From Ancylostoma caninum (taxonomy: Eukaryota; Nematoda; Chromadorea; Rhabditida; Ancylostomatidae), in the NCBI GenBank assembly GCA_037903475.1, contig JBAJFG010000545.1:434001-498000 (forward strand): a DNA stretch of 64,000 bases, in the 5' to 3' direction. Position numbers and translations under genes: made by a program. The notes under the pieces are model-generated. The model was not told the DNA's origin, ran no database searches, and was given only the letters and a program-made list of their open reading frames with translations. Below are positions 1 to 11,299 of the stretch, in pieces (positions within the stretch are counted from its first letter, which is position 1; every line of letters starts with the position of its first letter).

Positions 1-2224
1 CTATGTAGTAGTATATATGATACTCTTTTTTGCTTTGTGCAGTGACAAGCCAAAACCCCGAACGAGGTTCAAATTTGAACCTCAGGCCACGAGTCTGCAT
101 TATCATCCACTCAGTCATCCAACTGCTACCATGTGTATGTAGGAGTTCACATTGCTGGAAACCATTATTCCGAAGTGAAGTGAATACCATGAAGTTCCGA
201 GCTTCTCTGAGCCATTTAGCAGATCTCAAGTACAATAAGTAGCACCATGAGCCGCTTCTCTCGTAAATGTAGTTAAAACCGTTTGCCCAAAACAGATCCT
301 CTTTTTTTCTATATAATTGATATTGAACTTTCATCAAGAAGTCAATCCAGCACTACGAGAGTTTCGCGAAAACTACACTAGTTTGTGTGGATGATGTTTT
401 CCTGAACTTGAGAACATGAAATAATTGCCATCCGCCCTGAAATGCTGCTGGCAAGTGGAGTGCGAGGCTCTAATCTCGAAGACTGAATGATGCCTTTCTG
501 ATTTCAACCCTTACCTAATAAAGGCTTCCAGTGTGTTCGCCAATTTTACCTTTGGCTCCTGAGAAAAGTTGAAAAATGCAAAGCGACTGCCACCGTTGGA
601 ACATGGACCTCCGTGGCTCCATATTGGAATCAAGCACAATACTCATACTGCCACTCCATCCCTAAAAAGCATAAGCTCTTATAGAACGTGCGATGAAAAT
701 CCTTAGGGTGCTAGCGAAAAAATGATAGGTTGGTGCACAATTAGTGCGATTTATTTCGCAAAAACCAAAGCCTTGACAATGAAAAAAGATTATCTTCATT
801 TAAAAAAACCAATCGGTTTGGGTAAATTGCTATCGCAGGTCCGCAACATCCCACAGGAGAACCGTCACTCTCTGTGTGGAAGTTGTCAAGAAGGGTCAAA
901 AATACTAATTCTGGATGCAACCTGGACTGAGATGTTGTGGCTTTGTTTTTAATGAATGTTTTATTCATTTCAAAGCGCGCATTCCCAATTTACCATCCTG
1001 TTAGCAACATGCTTCTGTTTCCAGCTGCAAGTACTCCCACACTAATTGCAGTTTCGCCCGCGAAATCAAAGTTCTCCTGTGCTTACGCATCCATGCAAAC
1101 AGTAACAATTTGGGACCGATGTTCATAATACCGCAGCCGTTAGCAGCCACTATTCAGACCCAGAGTGACCATTTTAGGATTGCGTCGATCACTTTCCTGC
1201 CGGTCAACATAGAGTAAACATGACATGGCGCTGGCGCTTAAAAGCGTGCGCACACTCACGACTCTGGTTCACTCAACTTCTTCCATTCTGCACTCTCGCT
1301 GCTCGGTTGAATCAACCATTGTCGGCTGCTTAATGCTGTGGGTGGTGCTCTCTACGACGTTAATATATCTCTTTCACACAGGTAGTTTTTTTTCACTACA
1401 TCAGTAGGGCGCTCGAAAATAATTAGCAGCAAATTGGAAATTCATGTAAAATTGTTTATTCGTCACATTTGCGAACATTCGTTTTATGTATATACCTTGA
1501 TGGTAAACCAGGAAGAGAAGCATTGCTTTGAGATTGTAAGACATCGTTTGCAGGATACGCTGGCGTCCAGGAGAAAGCATGCGCCAGACGCGTTGTCGGC
1601 TACATTACATCTTGGGGCACAATTCCTTTCACGGATGAACAGGTTCATAGCAACGTGATACATAAGCAGTTTTGGGATTAATTACTGGGATAAGGAGAAC
1701 CGCAAATGCTTTGAGCTTTGTTCGAAATTAATCACCAAAAAGCAAATGCTCGGAACTCATAATCAGAGTTAGCAATAGGAGATTTGCTTGCAATAAAGTT
1801 TGACGCTTCAGCAGTTTTCTAAATCTCATGCGTCGTTTATTTTCTCGCAGTTTACATCCTCATGATCTAAAAACTTCGCTTAACTACAATTTTTGCTGAT
1901 AAATTTATAGTTGATTGCCTTGGTTTCTTCCATAACTCCAATTTGCAAGCTTATAATATTTACGGAGACCCGACTTTTTTTTGAACTTTCATTTTCTCCA
2001 TCCGCCACTGACCCATACCTACTATTTGGTCCAAAAAGTCGAAGATGCTCCCACAAGGGCGAAAATCAGCTGAAATTCCCCTTCAGGAATTCTGCGGTAT
2101 GAGTGTCACCTCACCCTGCTCCAGAAGTTCTCGCTACGTAAGAAGAAAACCATCAACATGCCTATTCAAAAAGCTCGAAATTTTACGCTCCACAGCTGCT
2201 CGTGCTCTGAATATAAGGCGCCAC
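1..2224. other. No recognisable gene or repeat
   Basis: Reading both strands I found no exon with family resemblance, no clear inverted repeat and no tandem array. Open frames are all under 120 codons and look random. This may be old, decayed repeat or plain intergenic DNA. Confidence 0.4.
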
Positions 2225-2334
2225 CAGTGGTGGACGCAGAAAGTGGGCGGGAGGGGGGAGGCGTGGGAAAAAATTGGGGTCTCCGCCGTTTTATGGACCC
2301 AGACGGAAAATAAAATTAATAAAAATATTAATTA

Positions 2335-3460
2335 CCAGTGTGGCCGTCCGGCTAACGCCGGACTTCCAGACTTCTATTGATGCTCGTTTCGTTCGCATAC
2401 TGCACGTTGAAAGCAAACACAAAAGTGTGAATGGATTGATAAGATATGTATTCTATCGCTCTCCTGAGAAGCCCCTGATCCCGTAGGTGGTAGCTTTTCC
2501 CCATATGAACGAAGTTATACTCTCCCATATGAGCGAAGCTATGGCCGCGAAGAATTGAGTGCAACCAATTCAGTGCAAATGTCATCTTGAAACTATTTAG
2601 GCTCAACTGGTTGTTGTGGTAATTCAAGTGATAAAAGTCCACCGGTGTATATAAACGGAAACACAAAGGGAATGGGAAGAGAACACGGATACGAAAGGAA
2701 ACAATGTACATCTAGGTGATTTGCTTAGGTAGGAGGGTCCGCCAAAACAGGGTAAGCGTACCCCTCATGCAGAAATAGACCCGCCTAGCGAATTCGTATT
2801 TCTTGTGGAAGTCGGCACACCCTTATCACATCGTTGGACCCGGCTCCAGGCGTCCCTCCACTTTTGGATGCCGGCGCACTCCCCTGCCGTTTCCCCACTT
2901 CTGGACGCCGGCGCACCCTTATCACACCGTTGGACCCGACTCCAGGCGTCTCTCCACTTTTGGATGCCGGCGCACTCCCCCGCCGTTTCCCCACTTCTGG
3001 ACGCCGGCGCACCCTTATCACACCGTTGGACCCGACTCCTGGCGTTTCCCCACTTTTGGACGCCGGCGCACCCTTATCACACCGTTGGACCCGACTCCTG
3101 GCGCTTCCCCACTTTTGGACGCCGGCGCCCCCTTATCACACCGTTGGACCCGACTCCTGGCTCCCCCCCCCCCCCTTGGACGCCGGCGCAGCCCTATCAC
3201 ACCGTTGGACCCGGACCGTTGGACCCGGCTCCAGGCGTTTCTCCACTTGCTGAGGCCGGCGCATCTTCCAAACCGCGGTGGACCCGTCGCCCTCCACTTT
3301 CCCTTCCGTTAGAGCTTCTCTTCATTCTTTGAACCTCACCATACCCGTCTCTATCATCATGTTGACCTCGCAATCAACATCACTGACCAATCAGGGAATT
3401 TCGTTTCACACACACCCACACACACACGTGACAGACTAAGCGCTTTATTATAAGTCATGA
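2335..3460 (-). mobile_element. Non-autonomous Helitron with internal minisatellite
   Basis: Read on the minus strand, the element starts TCATGACTTATAATAAAG next to a host A and ends with hairpin GTCCGGCGTTAGCCGGAC (2346-2363), a short spacer and CTGG followed by host T. Helitrons typically have a TC start, a subterminal hairpin, a CTRR end and insertion between A and T; these are all present. The insertion splits a MITE at its A/T-rich centre, which gives both boundaries. The body holds a 59-bp minisatellite (about 2800-3250). No Rep/helicase frame is seen. Copies or pieces occur near 17389, 21425, 22702, 24685, 27430 and 39714. It resembles the HINE/DINE-1 type of element with central tandem repeats, by inference. 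Confidence 0.65.
2815..3250 (+). repeat. 59-bp minisatellite, about 7 units
   Basis: The unit ACGCCGGCGCACCCTTATC followed by 'acaccgttggacccgactcc' recurs with starts at 3001, 3060, 3119 and 3180, giving a 59-bp period (61 for the unit with a C-run). Older, more diverged units lie to the left. Because 59 is not a multiple of 3, proline/threonine-rich open frames appear in all frames; these are artefacts, not genes. Related units sit at 26640-26740, 26930-27000, 27080-27330, 17460-17660 and 40441-40483. Confidence 0.85.
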
Positions 3461-3675
3461 TAATAATAAGTAATTAACAAGAATTATACTAAAAATAAGA
3501 ATAAAAATAAACAATATTAATTATAATAATAAACAATTAACAAAAATTATATTAAAAATAAGAATAAAAATAAACAATTGAAAATAAACTAATACAAGAT
3601 TTTTATCTGTATTGTAAAGTAATTTCGAAAATTTGGCGACCCATTCTCGGGGGGCCCACCCTGCGTCCGCCACTG

Positions 3676-4025
3676 ATGTGCTCATGAAAAAAGTAGTGGT
3701 CTCTACTAACCATAGAAATTATACCGCTTGTCAAGACTGTAGTTCGGCAAAGTTGTGGGAAAAAATAATAAAAAAATAAACAAAGCAGGACTTTTGCACC
3801 ATCCTAATATTTCATAAAATATGTACGTGGGCAAAAATCTTACTTCAATTCACCAAATCCCTGTTATCGTTGTTTATATTTTAAAAAATGATAAAATAAA
3901 AAAACAAACAGAGCGAGACTTTTGCAAAATCCTAACACTTCATAAAATATGTAAATATGCGAAAATTTTACTTTGATTCATCAAATCCTTGCTATCGTTA
4001 TTTATATATTTTTTAAAATCTTCTT
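3676..4025. other. A/T-rich intergenic stretch with a short direct repeat
   Basis: No gene is visible. Two similar passages of the form 'gacttttgca...atcctaa...cttcataaaatatgtaa' occur near 3790 and 3930, suggesting a diverged direct repeat of about 140 bp. The right end may be the 3' tail of the RTE element that follows on the minus strand. Confidence 0.4.
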
Positions 4026-4029
4026 CTTC

Positions 4030-5110
4030 CTTAGCTTTTGTCCTGTTCGTTGGCGGCGTCCGCTTCCCTGGTCTTGTGACGCCATTTCGCTCCATCGTAC
4101 GCCTGGTCTGGATGGGTGCCCACATACGTCAGGTCGGCATGCGGTGTGCCTAGCCACCTTTGCCTTGGACTTCCATTGACAGTTTTCCGCGTACTTCAAA
4201 ATAGAGGCCTACTGTGCAGACGGTGTCATCGTTTCCGCACAGAACGTGGCACCAACTAAGTCGGGTTTCGCGCTGGCGGGAGTCGGGTGATGCCGATTTG
4301 CCCTCGTATCTTTTTATTGCGGACGCGTTCTACGATCGGGATACCAGCCATCTACCGCAACATCTTCATCTCCATCCCACTCAGACGGCGTTCCACTTCC
4401 TTGGTGGCTGGTCAGCACTGCGCCATACAATGGTGAAGGATTGGACCACTGCTCGACACGCCTTCGACTTGAAGCGGAACGGGATCATCTCGTCGCACTG
4501 CACTCCTGTCATCGCGTGCCACTTCAACCACGCTGAGTTAACGCGCCTTAGTTGACTTCGGTGGCCAGTTTTCCGTCGGCTGAAAGTGGCTAGTAGACTC
4601 TTGGAGGATCGTTAATCTCAACCTGGATTTTGTCCAGCTCGCTTGATTTGGTCGTCATATGTACATATATACTCAGTTTTTTTTTGTCGTTGATCCGTAC
4701 ATCGAACCACGCTAGACGCTCACTCCAGGCCCTAGTCTGCCCTTCAAATTCCACCTTCTGATCCAATGCGAGCATGACGTCATCTGCATATAGGATAGTC
4801 TATAGCGTTCGTCTCTGAAGGTCTCCCGTAACGGCATCCATGACTACGTCAAAGAGGAGCGGTAAGAAAGCTGACCGTTGATGCAGGTCCACAGAAATAG
4901 GGAATTCTGTTGATTTGCCCGTGGTCGCCTGCACTCTACTACTTGTGTCGGCATAAAGAAACCTGACCCATTCAATGAGCTCTTCCGGGACGCCGTGCCA
5001 ACGCAGCTCGTACCAGATGAATTCGTGCGAAGCGCCGTCGAAGGCCTTCTTCAAAGCAAGGAAAGCCAGATTCAGTGGCTCCTGCTTCTCGCGACGCTTC
5101 TTGATTGTTG
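4030..5110 (-). pseudogene. RTE-clade LINE reverse transcriptase fragment, decayed
   Basis: The minus strand reads the C-terminal half of an RTE-type (BovB-like) reverse transcriptase. A finger/palm segment with 'KKAFDGASHEFIWYELR' and 'HGVPEELIEWVRFLYA' (about 5085-4960) is followed by 'EFPISV' and 'PLLFDVVMDAVTGDLQRR'. An in-frame TAG near 4799 comes next, then the catalytic-box remnant YADDVMLA (about 4775) and a diverged thumb and tail with frameshifts ending near 4032. Normal members also have an endonuclease domain, which is missing, so this is a 5'-truncated dead insertion. The stop before YADD and the frameshifts show it is inactive. Open reading upstream to 5282 is not clearly RT. 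Confidence 0.85.
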
Positions 5111-5364
5111 AACTGGCACCTCTTGAATTACCCGTTGAAGAGCTCGCCTCAACAGCTTCTATCGTGTTAAGAAAGGTGGCCACGCGGTGTATTAAATGCA
5201 ACGACAGGATCAGTACAAAACTTGGTTTATTGTGCTCAAACGGAAACAGGTTCAAACGAAGACGAAGAAGACGTGCAGACATGAACTGAAGCGATGGCGA
5301 AGTGCGAGGCGATGGCGAAATAGAGGAAAAGATCCTGCTCGTGCAGTCGCAACATTGGTTTTAT

Positions 5365-5727
5365 ACCACTGCTAGGGCACAGATGTGCGATCACCGCCAT
5401 GTTGGGAGCTCATCGCCTTTTCAAGCTGTGGAAATAGTGGGAGAGACGAGTAGATGCAGAATTAGCTACCCCGACTGTCTCACTCTGCGTCCACTTATCT
5501 CTCCCATACTTTCTACAGAAAGAGAAGCTCAGCATCAGCTTCTAACAGGGCGATGATCTCCTTTGTTGCCACATGCCTGCTCAAGCAGGCACGTGGGTGG
5601 CAATGATCTGCTATCCTACACTTCGTGGATGTGTGCAGGCATGCAGTCATTGCCTAAAGAGTGGTGATGAGTTTTGGAGTTCATCTCACCGCAGTTACAC
5701 TTTACTACGGGCCCAGATTGCCGGCTC
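5365..5727. mobile_element. Foldback (long inverted repeat) element, partly truncated
   Basis: The right arm (about 5467-5727) ends with 'actttactacgggcccag'. Its inner part is inverted relative to 5365-5465 (the 'ctgtggaaatagtggga' region). The same sequence forms an almost complete palindrome at 23989-24472 and a single arm at 11910-12130. There is no coding sequence. The left arm here is shorter than the right. Confidence 0.65.
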
Positions 5728-6311
5728 ACCTTCAAGTAATTTTGTCAATGGTACTCACATGGGACAACTTTTCCTGAATAGGTGTGTGTGGTTTTGACAT
5801 GACATCCTCTTGCTGTTAGGCAACAAGGACATCCTTTTTTTCAATTTTTTTTCCAAATATGTGTTGGCATCGTATCACATAGCAGATGTTATGCATGGAG
5901 CTTAAGGGCCAGTATTCCTGTCGTTTATTTGGTGCTATACTCAAAAATATAAGAGTCCGAAACCATCAAGATATTTATTTACAGGCGAAGCTACTAACGC
6001 ACCTAGTGTTCGCCTTCTTCACAATGGAGTCTGATGGTAGAATTCATCTTGAGCGAGAATCAGCTCGGCAGCGCCTCGACAATGTGATGACCGTAGGTTG
6101 CGAAACTTTTCATCTACCTGCACATTTAGTATAGTGGTAATTTAGCCTAAACTTTCAATTTATTTTATTTATTACATGAGTATATTCATGTGGGCAGATG
6201 TAGAACCAGACGTGTGCACGGAACATCAGTATAGAATATTCGTGACCCAATTAGGAAAATTGGAATAAAGAAAAGTGGTGATGGGAATCCGCGAATTATC
6301 TCAAGTAGACA
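5728..6311. other. No gene seen
   Basis: A short TTTATT-type stretch near 6160 looks like a LINE 3' tail on the minus strand. Nothing else is recognisable. Confidence 0.35.
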
Positions 6312-7855
6312 AGTGGCCGTTAATCGAGCTCGTCGCCTTTCTTACCCAGACAGCCTGATAATTAGAGGTGCGAGCCAAGTGTGAGTGCCATTGGCAATCA
6401 CCGGTACTGTATCCGACTTATTGATCTCACACTAGTCCCACCCCTTGTCCGCTTCGTTACCGCGTCACCCCGTGCGCAACGCTTACAGAAGCTCTATGCA
6501 CAAACTTTTCGCAAAAAAAAAGAAATTTAGAGTACGGTGCCACAGAAGCAAAAGGGGATGTTTCGTTGCTGCTTTAACATGTTCGACTGAATTTGAAAAC
6601 TTGTACTTCTTTCTAGGAGTTTAAGATAAATTTGAAAACTTGTTTTTTTTTTCAAAGTTAAGAATTACAGAGTTTTTGTCCGAGGAAAAGTGCCTAATAT
6701 TGCTTAGGTCATTGTTTAACTGCAGGTTAGCCACTTCTACAACTTCTCAGTTACCTTTTTTGGATTTCAGTTATGTCTCCTTGCAAAATGTTTGGTGACC
6801 CACGCAGGCTCATTAATGCATCTGAGATGCGAAAACCATCTCGGAGATATAATTAGTACCTCTGGGGCTAGCCGTGGGGAAAATACAGGATGGAAATACG
6901 TCGATGGAGATATCATTACGCCACGCCACTAAAATGTGTTAACACAAATATTGATCCGAAAAAAAGGTTTACTCAAGACTTCCAAAGTTAAAGCTAGGAT
7001 GTTATGGGAGTTGAAATGCAATTTTCATGGTAGTTTGTTCACATTCAAGCAGGATTACTAACTGGCAGGGTAATTTTTTCTTAAAATCTTGAAATGAGTG
7101 ATTTGGTGGTCAGTGATTGAAAATTACTGCCTTACTTGATGTCTATTTGGCATTAAACCTCAATAAGCTTTCCTGATATCCTAGCTCAATTTTTCTTTTA
7201 TAAATGGAAATTAACTATGCGCCATGCGATATTTTCTGTCAAGAATGGCAGGTGGGCCTTCTCCTGCTTTGTTCAGTTCACTCCACTTAATTCTAACAAA
7301 ACTTTCCTGTTTTCGCGGAAATAGAGTATGACTTTTTGCTCTTATACTGTGTTACATATCCTACTAAACTTTGAAAGGTCCTATCCAGCTGATTTCGGTA
7401 AGCTTAAGTTCCGCTCTCTGTTGAAGCGTTTTCTTCGATTTGAGAAGAAAAAATGAGCTAAGATGTCGGATATGATTAGCGAAGTTTACTCTTTAATTGA
7501 CCACAAGTAGGCCTGGTGCGTGAGTACTACAATACCACACCTTTCAGGTTCCATTACAATATTTTTCTCGATGAAAACTCATTCAAAAAATAAAAGATTT
7601 TTGGCACATTCTCGATGAAAACTCATTCAGAAAATAAAAGTTTTTTGGCACATTCTCGTTGTTCTTGGACTAGCTTTATGAACCAAATATAAATTTTCCC
7701 CGCTTTCCTGGACCCATTTTAACGCTCTTGTGCAATCTGTCGCGTTTCTCGCATCGCGTACGCCGCGCGCGGCAGGATGCAGAGTAGGCTGGGTAGGGGG
7801 CGGGGCTTGGTGAGATGCCGAATCGGTTGACCTTCTCCAGGCAATGCTATGAAGG
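6312..7855 (+). repeat. Dispersed repeat, copy 1 of a 1.1-1.5 kb family
   Basis: Long similarity to 31836-32935 runs in the same orientation and order. It covers the 'cttacccagacagcc' start, the 'gcagtcaccggtac' block, the 'gttatg' block near 6765, the 'cattattatgccacc'-like block near 6920, the 'gaaatgagtgattt' block near 7090, and the 'gatgccgaatcgg' end near 7815. No reverse transcriptase or transposase is seen. Termini and class are unknown; copy 2 has about 0.45 kb less. Confidence 0.7.
7567..7657 (+). repeat. 45-bp tandem duplication
   Basis: Two adjacent copies begin 'ttctcgatgaaaactcattc' and end 'ttttttggcaca', with one or two mismatches. They lie inside the dispersed repeat. The other copy of that repeat (near 32710) has only one unit, so the duplication is local. 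Confidence 0.8.
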
Positions 7856-7959
7856 GTCATCCAGCTGCCTGGGTGAGAAACGCGGCGGAGCCCGGTTAAT
7901 CATGTTCTTCAATGAACGAACGCTAACTGGTATCCCTTGCCTTTTACTTAAGTTACATA

Positions 7960-8935
7960 GCATACTCCGAACCTGCTCTGTTGGAAAAGAAACTAAATTT
8001 TAGATTACTTCTGGCTTTAGGAATGACTGGTTTGTTGTTATTTCCTCTGGTGATGGATTTCCGCATGATACGGAGGGAGTTTGGTTCTAGACCACACCTC
8101 ACGGAAATCTCTTCTTCGAACATGATGAGGTCAAACTTTTTTCTTCTCATAGTAAGAGTTTCCAATGAAAATTTAGCATTCCTGTGCATGGAATTTGGGA
8201 TTTCGGAGTATACAGGATCAATTTCTCTGATTATTAGTTTTCTCGTGAAGCAGTTTTGCAATCTTTCTAGTTTATTAGCAAGTTTCTTTTCTTGTGAATT
8301 AAATACAACGGCGTCATACTTTAGTATTGGTCTTACATATGATTTCTATGCCTGAATAAAAACTCGAGGATTTTTGGTAGAAATCGATCTGAATAATTTG
8401 TGAAGAATTGCGTAAGCCTTGGTCAAAGTCAAGTTTTTCATTTATTACGAAACTTAAACCCCTGATATGATCCACCTCTTTTATCGGAATCCCACCAAGA
8501 GAGTAAATGAATTCAGAGGTATTGGAACCAATTCTTAGGAGTTTGGTCTTTTGAGATGATAGTGGGAGCCCCATGTCTCAGACTAATTTCCAACTAGGTC
8601 AATTGCGTTTTCAATTTGGTAGCGATCAGTAACATCAGAGATATCTATTTAGATCGTAATATCATAAGCGAATGCGCAGCATTACGCTAGAAATCAAGGT
8701 TGGGAGCTCGAAGGTGTGTATATTGAATAGCATAGGGGAGGGGACACCTCCTTGCTACCCTGCTATTAACCCCTTCTAGCTTCAGAATGGACGTCATTGT
8801 TGTGTATCCTGAACGTACTACTTTCTAAGAAGGCTTGGGTCCAAGCGACTATGCGTGGATACACACCTATGAGCTTTAGTTTGTAGATCAATCCATTATG
8901 CCGCTCCATATCAAAGGCCTTGCAGAAGTCAAGAT
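7960..8935 (-). pseudogene. CR1/Jockey-like LINE reverse transcriptase relic
   Basis: Minus-strand pieces in several frames show typical non-LTR RT order. DFCKAFDMERHNGL and LKLIGVYPRIVAWTQAFL (about 8935-8800) are the finger/palm. KTKLLRIGS and GIPIKEVDHIRGLSFVI (about 8555-8440) are the region after the catalytic box. LQNCFTRKLIIRE and FSLETLTMRRKKFDLIMF (about 8260-8120) match the C-terminal 'VQKRFTK...LRR' region of the better-preserved element at 34633. Frameshifts break it into at least three frames. Flanking mariner MITEs begin about 110 bp beyond its 5' side. Confidence 0.7.
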
Positions 8936-9046
8936 ATGTATATGTATAATGTCTACATATAATGTCTGATTAATTTGAAGCAAGGTTGCGGCATATTTAA
9001 GTGCGTGCATACGTGTGCATGTATGCACATATGTACATGTATAGTA

Positions 9047-9692
9047 CAGTCGCGAACAAAAAGATGTGATCAGCGCCATTTTGACAAGAGGACTTTTTGA
9101 TATAACTCCCTTCTGGATTGAGTTTTCATTGCTGCACTTTCCACTGCTGCGTAAATGTATGAACCAAAATAACTGATTGAATTTAGCAAAAAAATCCGTT
9201 TTATTGTATCTAAAGAATATCGGCTGCGTTACAGTTCCTACTTTAATGTTAGAATAGTGGTTAGTAGTGGATATCATAGGAATATCCTCCGTCGAAACGG
9301 TTACCTTTTGTTCGAGATTATTGAAAACTTTTTTCTCACTTTTTTGGGCTTTTTGGTAATCCCTCTTTTTCACGTACAGAGAGGAACCACAGAACATGAC
9401 TACTACACCAAATTAGTCACTCAAAATATGATTCAGAATAACTCCTATGCGAATCGAAATGGAGCGACACAAACGCGGAACTATCACGTTGATGCAAGTG
9501 GTGAATTTGGACTTGGAAAGTGATAGCTCTGTTTGGAAGAAGTTTTCGTCAATGTTGTACAGCGCAAAGAAAGAGTCGTTCGACCCTCATCGTTCCCTGA
9601 AATTTTGGCCAAATAGCTCAATCCCAAGTTAAGTTATAATGTAAAGATCTGCCTTCAACATGCCAGTGATCGTATCTTTCTGACTGCGACTG
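9047..9692. mobile_element. Mariner-type non-autonomous element 1
   Basis: The ends are inverted: left CAGTCGCGAACAAAAAGAT, and on the other strand the right end reads CAGTCGCAGTCAGAAAGAT. Both are flanked by TA (9045-9046 and 9693-9694), the Tc1/mariner target duplication. It is 646 bp long. Open frames inside do not resemble a transposase. It lies only 6 bp from a related element. Confidence 0.75.
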
Positions 9693-9698
9693 TATGTA

Positions 9699-10111
9699 CA
9701 GTAGCGAGCAAAAAGATTGCAACTTTTGGTTTTTGACTGTAACTTCTTCCAAAGCAAAGCGTGGGAGTTCTAATTTTTATGGGAGTTGTAGATACTCATG
9801 CGAGATAGAAACAAGGAGTAACCCCTCCCTTTACTCCATTGACTTTACGTTTATGCAATCAATTTGGAGCCCGATCCCAACAATAGACGATATTTCAAAA
9901 GACTTTGCGCATGATGCCAAATTACAGATTTCGACCTCTGCGAGAAAAAAATTTCTCAAAAAACACAGAATCGGTGGGGTGAGGAGTTTTTAACTTCTTC
10001 CCATCTCGCATGAGTATCTACAGTTCTCTTAGAAATTTGAGCCTTCAAGCTCTACTTTGGAAGAAGTTATTGACGAAAAACTAAAAGTTGCAATCTTTTT
10101 GCTCGCTACTG
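9699..10111. mobile_element. Mariner-type MITE 2 with long TIRs
   Basis: The terminus CAGTAGCGAGCAAAAAGAT at 9699 is mirrored at 10111, and similarity between the arms continues to 'aacttcttccaaag' and on to the 'gtagatactcatgcgaga' block. Arms therefore total well over 100 bp. TA flanks at both ends (9697-9698, 10112-10113) fit Tc1/mariner insertion. Its termini share CAGT.GCG..CAAAAAGAT with element 1, so the two belong to sister families. No transposase is encoded. Confidence 0.85.
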
Positions 10112-10580
10112 TACGTACATATGTAGCAGAGATAGGCTGACACCAGTGCCAGACCCAAACATGTCTACCCAAGTAGGGATGAGAAAAAAATTGACAGCTC
10201 CGCTACTTTGGAGACCCGCATGGAAGGATAAATGTAGTAAAAAGGCCAATTTTGATATTGCATCACTAATAGAAGATATCCAAAGGCTAAAGCAAAAAAT
10301 ACGCATTTAAAAATGGTCTGATGCAAAGTTTTTGATGACTTTATAAAATATTTCTGAAAAATTCCGTGAATCCATATGAAGTGATGCATAATTACGTATG
10401 AGAGTTGAGTGTGGTTGAACCTATGCTGAAAAAGACAAAGATTACGGGCAGGTTCAAGCGTGTGTTGATAAATTATCAACGGGGGGTCGTATGGTGAATG
10501 AATAAAGTGTCGGATGGTCATTTGTGTGCATATCTACTACCAGTCCTCCTCACCCCTAAAAGCCGATTATAAGTCTTACT

Positions 10581-11299
10581 ATGGATCCTCTCCAACTGTG
10601 CTTTGCCTACGAGTTTCAGCTCTCCAGGATCAATTGGAAAGATTCAGCACAGGAATTACGGAAGTGTTGTTTACTTAAAAAATCCCTTTTTACTTGTTTT
10701 TATCGACTGGATTGAAGCAGGAAGGGGTGATAATCGCGGAAAAAGAAGCTAAACAGCCTGAAAGCACAACCTTTGACTATTTAGAACTGAGAACAAACTG
10801 GCACCTCTACTGGTTATGTCTGCTGTCATTCATGCTCACTGCAACCATGCTCCGAGCAAGGCAAAATTTTGAAATAAAATTTTTGCACTCTCGTAATGCC
10901 GGTCTTATCCAGTCCTGCGAGCCGGCAAAAAGTCATTCTGTGGAGCCTACTCAACTGTGCTTTACCCCAGAGTTTCAGGTTTCCATGTTGAAGAGAAAAG
11001 ATTCAGCACGGAAATTACGAAGATGAGGTTTCGTCGATGAAACTGGCCATTTTTCATGTTCTTCGACAGAATTGAATCAGGAAGGAGGCAACTGCGGAAA
11101 AAGGAGCTGAATATTCGGAAAGCGCAAACATTCCACTATTTAGAACTGAGAAAAAAATTGAAGCCTCAACAGGCAAGATCCTCTGCTATTCATGTCCATT
11201 TGCAAGCATACCTCTAAGCGGGCCAAAATTTCAGGTGGACATTTTTGCACATTCGCACCGCCAGCCCTGCTCAGTCCTGCAGCCCGATAAAAAGTCATT
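10581..11299 (+). repeat. Two-copy tandem duplication, about 360-bp unit
   Basis: Unit 1 (10581-10939) and unit 2 (10940-11299) share ordered blocks at a constant offset of 359-361 bp: 'cctctccaactgtgctttgc', 'agattcagcacaggaattac', 'attgaagcaggaagg', 'ctatttagaactgaga' and 'aaaaagtcatt'. The copies are diverged, so the duplication is old. A 110-codon frame in unit 1 is not conserved in unit 2, which argues against coding. Confidence 0.8.

Larger units (their letters stand above)
2225..3675 (+). mobile_element. hAT-type MITE split by a Helitron
   Basis: The left half (2225-2334) starts CAGTGGTGGACGCAG and the right half (3461-3675) ends CTGCGTCCGCCACTG, so the ends are inverted repeats. The same sequence is found uninterrupted at 22022-22284 and 22299-22573: a GC-rich start with a G-run, an A/T-rich TAATAA-type middle, then 'gcgacccattctcgg' and a C-run near the end. 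The halves are separated by a 1.13-kb insertion at a TAAT site. Assignment to the hAT superfamily rests on the CAGTGGCGG-type end and on the 8-bp target duplication seen at the 24763 copy. It has no coding capacity. The two outer flanks do not match, so no target duplication is visible here. Confidence 0.8.

Noticed and set aside
2803..3332. Overlapping 139-175 codon proline/threonine-rich ORFs
   Set aside because: They are translations of a 59-bp minisatellite in shifted frames and carry no independent coding signal.
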